Shown here: piece by piece, positions 60,301 through 64,000 of the stretch
Layout of the letters: the number at the start of each line of letters is the position of its first letter
Numbering within the stretch: position 1 is the first letter of the stretch
Assembly: GCF_002934265.1 (NCBI RefSeq)
Contig: NZ_PTIX01000005.1
Span: 248,001 to 312,000 of the forward strand
DNA length: 64,000 nt
Source: Actinokineospora auranticolor
GTDB lineage: Bacteria; Actinomycetota; Actinomycetes; Mycobacteriales; Pseudonocardiaceae
Direction of reading: 5' to 3'
Notes under the pieces: model-generated
What the model was told of the DNA's origin: nothing
The model's database searches: none
The model's input: the letters and a program-made list of their open reading frames with translations, nothing else
Made by a program: the position numbers and the translations under genes

Positions 60301-63300
60301 CGATTCCGTCGGGTCCGGCCGCATTGGCGATGCCGCCCGCGCTGCCGGCTCCGCCGGGGCGACCCGCTCCGTCGATGCCGCGCACGCTGCCGGCTCTGCT
60401 GGGGCCACCCACTCCGCCGATGCCGCCCGCGTTGCCGGCTCCGCCGGGGCCACCCACTCCGCCGACGCCGCAGACGCTGCCAGCTCTGCTGGGTCCGGCC
60501 ACTCCGTCGATGCCGCGCACGCTACCGATTCCGTCGGGTCCGGCCGCATTGGCGATGCCGCCCGCGCTGCCGGCTCCGCTGGGTCCGGCCACTCCGCTGG
60601 GCCTGTCCGCACTGTCGACCCCTCTGGACTCGGCAGTCCCGCCGCTCCTACCGAGCCCGGCCGCGCAGCCGAGTTCGCAGGCACCACCCAATCCGCCGAG
60701 CCCAGCCTCGTCGCCAACCCCGCCTGGCATGGCCGCACCGCCCAGCCCGCGCGCGTCGCCGACTCCGCCGAGCCCACCCGCACCGCCGACCCCGCTCCGA
60801 ACCCCGCGCAGCCCAACGAGCCCGCCGAGGCCAAGCTCACCCAGGCCACCCGGCCCCACACCTCGTCCCCGGCCGCCGATTTCGGGCAGCCGCCAGCCGA
60901 GCAGCCCGGGGAGCCCCCGGTTTTCCATTCTACCGCGCAGGACCGACGAAACGGGCAGGTCAGCGAGCCGCCTGTGGATAACTCCCCAGGGGCGATCGCG
61001 ATTGTCGGGATGGCGTGTCGGTTCCCCGGTGGGGTCGACTCGCCTGCCGCGTTGTGGGAGTTGGTCGAGGCGGAGGTCGACGCGATCGGGCCGTTCCCGA
61101 GCGACCGGGGGTGGGCCGCCACCGACGGGCTCGGTGGGTTCGTGCACACCGCCGCCGAGTTCGACGCCGAGTTCTTCGGGATCTCTCCCCGTGAGGCCAC
61201 CGCGATGGACCCGCAGCAGCGGTGGTTGCTGGAGTGCACCTGGGAGGCGTTGGAGCGGGCCGGGGTCGACCCGCACGGGTTGCGGGACAGCGATGCCGGG
61301 GTGTTCGCCGGTCTGTCCCACTCGGTGTACCAATCCGCCGGGGGAGGGCTGGGGGAGGCCAGTGGCTTCGCCGTCACCGGGACGTCGCCGAGTGTCGCCT
61401 CCGGCCGCATCGCCTACGTGCTCGGCACCCAAGGTCCCACGATGTCGGTCGACACCGCCTGCTCCTCCTCCCTCGTCGCCCTCCACCTCGCCGTGCGGGC
61501 GCTGCGGGCGGGCGAGTGCGGGCTGGCCATCGTCGGCGGCGTCGCGGTGATGGCCACCGACGGCCTGTTCGCCGAGTTCGAGATGCAGGGCGGACTCGCC
61601 GCTGACGGGCGGTGCAAGGCGTTCGCCGACGCGGCCGACGGCACCAGTTGGGGTGAGGGCGCCGGTGTGCTGGTCGTGGAACGCCTCGAGGACGCCCACC
61701 GCGCCGGGCACGAGGTGCTGGCCGTCATCCGCGGCAGCGCCGTCAACTCCGACGGCACCTCCAACGGCCTCACCGCCCCCAACGGCCCCTCCCAGGAACG
61801 GGTCATCACCCGGGCCCTCGCCGACGCGGACCTCGCACCGTCCGAAGTGGACGCGGTCGAGGCGCACGGTACGGGCACCCGGCTGGGCGACCCGATCGAG
61901 GCGCAGGCCATCCTCGCCACCTACGGCCAGGACCGCGACCGCCCCCTCTGGCTCGGCTCGGTGAAGTCCAACATCGGCCACACCCAGGCCGCCGCGGGCA
62001 TGGCCGGGCTGATCAAACTCGTCGAGTCCCTGCGTCACGGCACCCTCCCCAGGACGCTGCACGTCGACCGCCCCTCCACCCACGTCGACTGGACCGAAGG
62101 CGCCGTCGAGATCCTCACCGAGACCCGCCCCTGGCCCGCCACCGGACGTCCGCGCCGCGCCGCCATCTCGGCCTTCGGCATCGGCGGCACCAACGCCCAC
62201 GTCATCCTCGAACACACCCCGACCCAACCCCCAACCCCCGCGGACCACGCCGAACCGGTGCCCCTGGTCCTCTCCGCCCGCACTCCCGCGGCCCTGAGCG
62301 ACCAAGCGCGCGCCCTCAAAGAAACCCTTGCCAAGCAACAAAACTGGAACCGCACCGCAGTCGCGCACCGCATCACCACCACCCGCGCCCGCTTCGACCA
62401 CCGAGCCGTCGTCCTCGCGAACGACAACGAATCCGTCCTGGACGGTCTCGCCGCCATAGCGGCGGGCGCACCGGAAATCCACGGCACGGCCCGCCCCGGT
62501 GCCCGACCGGTCTTCGTCTTCCCCGGCCAAGGCTCGCAATGGCCCGCCATGGCCGTGGAGCTCATGGCGCGCCCGGTCTTCCGCGCCGCCATCGAGGACT
62601 GCGCCACCGAGATCGACCGGTTCACCGACTGGTCCCTCCTCGACACCCTCACCCGCGCCGAACCCCTCGACCGCGTCGACGTCGTGCAACCCGCCCTCTT
62701 CGCCGTCATGGTCGCCCTCGCCCGCCTCTGGCGCGCCCACGGCGTCACCCCGGGCGCCGTGATCGGCCACTCCCAGGGCGAGATCGCCGCCGCGCACGTC
62801 GCGGGCGCCCTGTCCCTGCGCGACGCGGCCAAGGTCGTCACACGTCGATCCCAGGCCCTGCGCGCGCTCAGCGGTCAAGGCGGCATGGTGTCGGTCACCC
62901 TCTCGGCGGCCCGCGTCGAGGAACTCCTCACCGCCGGGCTCTCGGTAGCCGCGACAAATGGTCCACAATCGACAGTCGTGTCCGGTGACGCCGAAGCCAT
63001 CACCGCGTTCCTCGCCGAGTGCGAGAAACGAGACGTGCGGGCGAAACGCGTCCCCGTCGACTACGCCTCGCACTCCGCGCACGTCGAACGCATCCACAGC
63101 GAGCTTCTGACCACTTTGGACGACATCCGACCCCGAACCGGCGACATCCCCTTCTACTCGACCGTTCGCGGTCGCCGAATCGACACCGCCGAACTGACCA
63201 CGGCCTACTGGTACGACAACCTCCGCCTCCCCGTCCGCTTCGACGAGGTCGTGCGCGCCCTCCTCGACCGCGACCACAACGTCTTCCTGGAGATGAGCCC

Positions 63301-64000
63301 CCACCCCGTCCTGACCTTCGGTGTCGAGGGCACGATCGACGACGTCGACGCCCCCGCCGCCGCCCTGGGCACCCTGCGCCGCGACCACGGCGGCCCGGAC
63401 GAGTTCCGCGCCGCGCTCGCCCGCGCCCACGCCCACGGCGTCGAGCCGGACTGGGCCACCCTCTTCCCCGCGAACCCCACCGGCCCGGTCCCGGACCTGC
63501 CCACGTACCGGTTCCAGCGCAAGCACTTCTGGCCGCGCGGCTCGGCCGCGGCGCCCACGGCCCCCGACCCGAGCGGCCACCCGTTCGTCCGCGACGTCGT
63601 CGACCTCCCCGGCACCGACGGCCTCGTCCTCCGGGGCCGGGTCTCCACCGCCACCCACCCCTGGCTGGCCGACCACGCCGTCAGCGGCACGGTCCTGTTC
63701 CCCGGCACGGCCTTCGTCGAACTCGCCACGACCGCCGCCGCCCGCGCGGGCCACCCCCACCTCGACGAACTCACCCTCGCCGCCCCGCTCGTCCTCCCGC
63801 CCGGCGCGACCGTCGACCTCCAGGTCTCCGTCGGCGCCCCGGACGACGGGCGCCGCCCCGTCGAGCTCTTCTCCCGGCCCGCCGACGCCCCCGACGGCAC
63901 ACCGTGGACCCGGCACGCCGCGGGCCACGCCACCCGGCAGGCCGGACCGGCGGCCGACTTCCCCTGGCCCCCGACCGGCGCCACCGAGATCGACGTCCCC
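54317..64000 (+). CDS. PKS-6, type I polyketide synthase with repeat insertions, 3'-truncated
   Basis: The frame is open to the end of the window (3228 codons) without a stop. The N-terminal docking helix (1-33) contains [11 protein letters not shown], as in PKS-4. Module 6a is KS (from 35, Cys 200), an inserted repeat linker (about 487-618), AT (from 666, GHSQG Ser 757, YASH 856-859), DH (from 1027, His 1061, Asp 1411) interrupted by a repeat insertion (about 1139-1358), KR (from about 1625, His 1755 where Tyr is expected) and ACP (Ser 1918). A repeat-rich linker (about 1955-2224) leads to module 6b: KS (from 2225, Cys 2382), AT (from 2732, GHSQG Ser 2819, YASH 2916-2919) and the start of a DH (from 3088, His 3120 in [10 protein letters not shown]). 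Both ATs look methylmalonyl-specific. 6a would give a methyl-branched alkene if its KR and DH work. The insertions use relaxed, less GC-rich codons. The rest of 6b and any thioesterase lie beyond the window. Confidence 0.95.
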   Translation, partial: MSVEQKLRDYLKRATTDLREANRRVRELEDRREEPVAIVGMACRYPGAADPEALWELLLAETDAVGPVPADRGWDLAELAAAGAVPVGGFLDDVAGFDAGLFGISPREALAMDPQQRLLLECAWAALESAGLDPTGLAGSDTGVFVGTSGQDYPALLAASGDVAEVAGHIATGTLASVLSGRVAYVLGLEGPALSVDTACSSSLVALHQAVQSLRRGECSAALVGGVTVMSTPGAFLEFGRQGTLAADGRCKPFAEGADGIAWAEGVGVLVVQRLSDARRAGRPVLATVLGSAVNSDGASNGLTAPNGPSQQRVITRALADAGLSSSDVDFVEAHGTGTALGDPIEAQALLATYGQDRDRSLWLGSVKSNIGHSQAAAGLAGVIKTVFALREAQLPATLHATQPTTRVDWSSGAVELVRERRAWPEVDRPRRAAVSSFGVSGTNAHVILEQGDAAEVVESEEVEVVPLVLSAASEEALREYAARLRGMPPAPDIDATGQHRQNPNKTIKPVDNSTPEDRGATATASGAREMAGGNAGGGVVSGVSGADHGSRTVASWVGRAGQEDHDVEPGATAMALGAREAVAGNVGGGAVSGVSGADLGSPTSARRAGGISVADLGFSLATTRARLGYRAVVVGLGAAGLDVVAAGTLRDGVVEGVADLDGRVVFVFPGQGAQWIGMARELLDTSPVFAARIRDCEAALAPHVDFSLTAALRGGPDAPSLERVDVVQPALFAVMVALAALWAAHGVHPDAVIGHSQGEIAAAHVAGALSLADAAKVVAVRSRELTVLHGTGGMASVRLPLADVEADLADVPGVSVAAINGASSIVVAGDPAGLDELQARWDARDIRNRRIPVDYASHSPQVEAIQDRLRAELADITPGRATTPFHSTVTGTTLDGPELDGAYWYRNLRQVVRFEPVVESLLDAGHDTFVELSPQPVLTMAVQETIDAKDARAVTTGTLRRDDGGYRRFLTSAAEIHVRGATVDWTPAFPKATAIPLPTYPFRHRRFWPTPATARQDATALGLTPLTDHAILGAAVPLAGGGHVLSGRVSLATHPWLADHTVGGTVVYPGTGFVDLALRAGDILARDAIADLTLVAPLLLPETGATRLQVTLDGDTITIHSHPEDADPHTPWTLHATGTLAESTLAALPTQPADASQPETLSAMSTLDSSSGTASVAATGAIGTLAESTAESKLAAAHPVEPADTSRLKASTLDYPPREVSIDAPDRRAGSAPDSSSRGQEVAERSVGSAVPFAPRPPEDARALDTTASRPRGASPGAPDHHAGATSDLSPRDPEVVEHSAGTPAPFASGPPENVPPPDAAGRRAGSDSSSRGRGAVQHPLASAPWPPANACPLDTTDFYAGLAAAGLAYGPLFRGLTAAWTHDDSLYLDVTLPDAAARAHHVLHPALLDAALQGIALAADGPARVPFSFDGVTLHATGASRLRVRLTPTTPDAVELTAVDDTGAPVLTIAAVSLRPVDPAAFTATAEPLLEPRWTPVELPVAEHASDARVLTVTGGDPRVQLHKTLAAIHDTLSGDGRLVVRTTTRDIASAAVLGLVRSAATENPGRIVAVDSDAESSHLLPAALASGLPEVALRGGTAHVRRLVRLAGAPGKRPIKDGTVLITGGTGHLGGLLAQHLRTRHGVRDVLLLSRTGRAPNTEPGVRALACDVTDRGALAAAIADAGPIAAVFHAAGVLDDAVVTGLTPDRVDHVLSAKLDAAQWLHELTLPHDPSHFVLFSSVAGLLGSAGQGNHAAANAALDAFAEYRHSLGLPATSLAWGPWEGGKVGALTTTDTARMARSGLRLLTATSGMALLDTALDSDRPILAPVLVGGPATIPDQVPPLLRGLIGTPRRQARTADTPKPNDLAATLAALPEDERHTTLTDIVRRQVAAVLGHDSIREIGHRRTFKDLGFDSLTAVDLRNRLATTTGLRLRASLVFDYPDVTTLTAHLLKNLTRSAADPTRATRGRTAEPAHAAGSAGATRSVDAAHATDSVGSGRIGDAARAAGSAGATRSVDAAHAAGSAGATHSADAARVAGSAGATHSADAADAASSAGSGHSVDAAHATDSVGSGRIGDAARAAGSAGSGHSAGPVRTVDPSGLGSPAAPTEPGRAAEFAGTTQSAEPSLVANPAWHGRTAQPARVADSAEPTRTADPAPNPAQPNEPAEAKLTQATRPHTSSPAADFGQPPAEQPGEPPVFHSTAQDRRNGQVSEPPVDNSPGAIAIVGMACRFPGGVDSPAALWELVEAEVDAIGPFPSDRGWAATDGLGGFVHTAAEFDAEFFGISPREATAMDPQQRWLLECTWEALERAGVDPHGLRDSDAGVFAGLSHSVYQSAGGGLGEASGFAVTGTSPSVASGRIAYVLGTQGPTMSVDTACSSSLVALHLAVRALRAGECGLAIVGGVAVMATDGLFAEFEMQGGLAADGRCKAFADAADGTSWGEGAGVLVVERLEDAHRAGHEVLAVIRGSAVNSDGTSNGLTAPNGPSQERVITRALADADLAPSEVDAVEAHGTGTRLGDPIEAQAILATYGQDRDRPLWLGSVKSNIGHTQAAAGMAGLIKLVESLRHGTLPRTLHVDRPSTHVDWTEGAVEILTETRPWPATGRPRRAAISAFGIGGTNAHVILEHTPTQPPTPADHAEPVPLVLSARTPAALSDQARALKETLAKQQNWNRTAVAHRITTTRARFDHRAVVLANDNESVLDGLAAIAAGAPEIHGTARPGARPVFVFPGQGSQWPAMAVELMARPVFRAAIEDCATEIDRFTDWSLLDTLTRAEPLDRVDVVQPALFAVMVALARLWRAHGVTPGAVIGHSQGEIAAAHVAGALSLRDAAKVVTRRSQALRALSGQGGMVSVTLSAARVEELLTAGLSVAATNGPQSTVVSGDAEAITAFLAECEKRDVRAKRVPVDYASHSAHVERIHSELLTTLDDIRPRTGDIPFYSTVRGRRIDTAELTTAYWYDNLRLPVRFDEVVRALLDRDHNVFLEMSPHPVLTFGVEGTIDDVDAPAAALGTLRRDHGGPDEFRAALARAHAHGVEPDWATLFPANPTGPVPDLPTYRFQRKHFWPRGSAAAPTAPDPSGHPFVRDVVDLPGTDGLVLRGRVSTATHPWLADHAVSGTVLFPGTAFVELATTAAARAGHPHLDELTLAAPLVLPPGATVDLQVSVGAPDDGRRPVELFSRPADAPDGTPWTRHAAGHATRQAGPAADFPWPPTGATEIDVP
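55775..56170 (+). repeat. Insertion with a 51-residue tandem duplication in the KS-AT linker of 6a
   Basis: Two copies start at 55874 and 56027 (period 153 bases). They share [13 protein letters not shown] / [13 protein letters not shown] and then [10 protein letters not shown] / [10 protein letters not shown], with strong DNA identity as well. The stretch is Gly/Ala/Ser-rich and has no recognised domain. Copy B of the 72-bp dispersed element lies at its 5' edge. Confidence 0.8.
55787..55858 (+). repeat. Dispersed 72-bp element, copy B (KS-AT linker of 6a)
   Basis: Same length and ends as the copies at 24659 and 60914: a CCCCCG start, GCTACCGGGCAGCACCGACA in the middle, and TGTGGACAACTC at the end. 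On the complementary strand it begins GAGTTGTCCACAGG and contains TGTCGGTGCTGCCCGGTAGC. Confidence 0.5.
57731..58391 (+). repeat. Nested tandem duplications splitting the DH domain of 6a
   Basis: Two repeat families follow one another. The first has units at 57731 and 57866 (period 135 bases), both beginning GTLAEST and ending STLD. The second has units at 57989, 58151 and 58277 (162 then 126 bases), each with RRAG or HHAG, then a Ser/Arg stretch, then PP and LDTT or PDAA. The last unit ends in [12 protein letters not shown], which is the normal DH sequence before YGPLF. The expansion therefore looks derived from DH's own middle segment. Codons here are relaxed (GTT, TCT, GCT, CCT). Confidence 0.78.
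60245..60900 (+). repeat. 45-base tandem repeat (15 residues) in the ACP-KS linker of PKS-6
   Basis: Eight clear units run 60245-60604, for example [15 protein letters not shown] and [15 protein letters not shown]. Decayed units follow ([30 protein letters not shown]), then Pro/Ala-rich sequence to about 60900. Units at 60290 and 60515 are identical 45-mers exactly five periods apart, with identity running into the next unit, which shows recent unequal exchange or slippage. Confidence 0.88.
60914..60985 (+). repeat. Dispersed 72-bp element, copy C (ACP-KS linker before 6b)
   Basis: CCCCCGGTTTTCC start, TCTACCGCGCAGGACCGACG centre, TGTGGATAACTC end. Compared with copy A the central block is shifted by one base relative to the reading frame, while the tail encoding VDNS is in the same frame in all three copies. 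Confidence 0.5.
60989..64000 (+). other. Module 6b (partial): KS-AT(methylmalonyl)-DH...
   Basis: KS DTACSSS (Cys 2382), VEAHGTGT and NIGHTQ are intact. AT has GHSQG and YASH. The DH start has HPF and [10 protein letters not shown] (His 3120); the window ends before YGPxF and the Asp motif. KR, possible ER and ACP lie outside. The first 350 bases or so of KS use more G-ending codons than the rest. Confidence 0.85.

Noticed and set aside
60245-60604. CRISPR array at the 45-base repeats
   Set aside because: The units are directly tandem with no unique spacers, are in frame with period three, and lie inside a continuous PKS reading frame.

Overview
The whole 64 kb window is one plus-strand stretch of a modular type I polyketide synthase (cis-AT, actinomycete style). 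Base composition is very high in G+C, and third codon positions are almost all G or C. This, with frequent GTG starts, coiled-coil docking tails and KS-AT-(DH-ER)-KR-ACP module order, points to an actinobacterium. A Pseudonocardiales-type host (Saccharothrix, Lentzea, Actinosynnema or Amycolatopsis-like) is my inference, not something the sequence proves. No tailoring, regulatory, transport, tRNA or rRNA gene is present, and neither a loading module nor a thioesterase is seen. The window therefore lies inside a larger cluster and is cut at both ends.

There are six consecutive PKS genes. PKS-1 (1-3717) is the 3' end of a gene: half a KS, then AT-KR-ACP. PKS-2 (3749-13285) has two modules, PKS-3 (13403-36175, 7590 aa) five, PKS-4 (36191-44704) two, PKS-5 (44701-54291) two, and PKS-6 (54317-beyond 64000) one complete module plus the start of another. 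Gaps are 31, 117 and 15 bp, a 4-bp overlap, and 25 bp, so the genes are very likely co-transcribed. Each complete junction carries a C-terminal acidic docking helix on one side and an N-terminal coiled coil on the other.

I number the modules 1a, 2a-b, 3a-e, 4a-b, 5a-b, 6a-b. From AT motifs (GHSQG/YASH for methylmalonyl; GHS[IVL]G/HAFH for malonyl), 1a, 2a, 2b, 3d, 6a and 6b should add methylmalonyl units and the other eight malonyl units. From the reductive domains and simple gene-order colinearity, the chain segment is: methyl/OH, methyl-alkene, methyl/OH, OH, OH, ketone (3c has a DH but no KR), methyl/OH, CH2 (3e has DH-ER-KR), OH, OH, OH, OH, methyl-alkene, then methyl with a DH-containing loop. 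This is a long polyol with one internal ketone, as in large polyol macrolides or macrolactams that close a hemiketal ring. I do not recognise the product.

The unusual content lies in how some modules have been altered. The last two genes carry a series of in-frame repetitive insertions: a Pro/Ala/Ser-rich KS-AT linker (50461-50817), five tandem copies of the ACP first-helix segment before one ACP (53428-53930), a duplicated 51-aa KS-AT insert (55775-56170), nested tandem duplications splitting a DH domain (57731-58391), and a 15-residue tandem repeat between ACP and KS (60245-60900). A 72-bp DNA sequence recurs at 24659, 55787 and 60914 in three different interdomain linkers. In one copy it is read in a different frame for part of its length, which suggests a DNA-level element. 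Several catalytic sites are also altered: KS 2a reads DTQCSTS, KR 3e has Gly at the catalytic Ser, DH 3e has Asp in HxxxG, and KR 6a has His at the catalytic Tyr.
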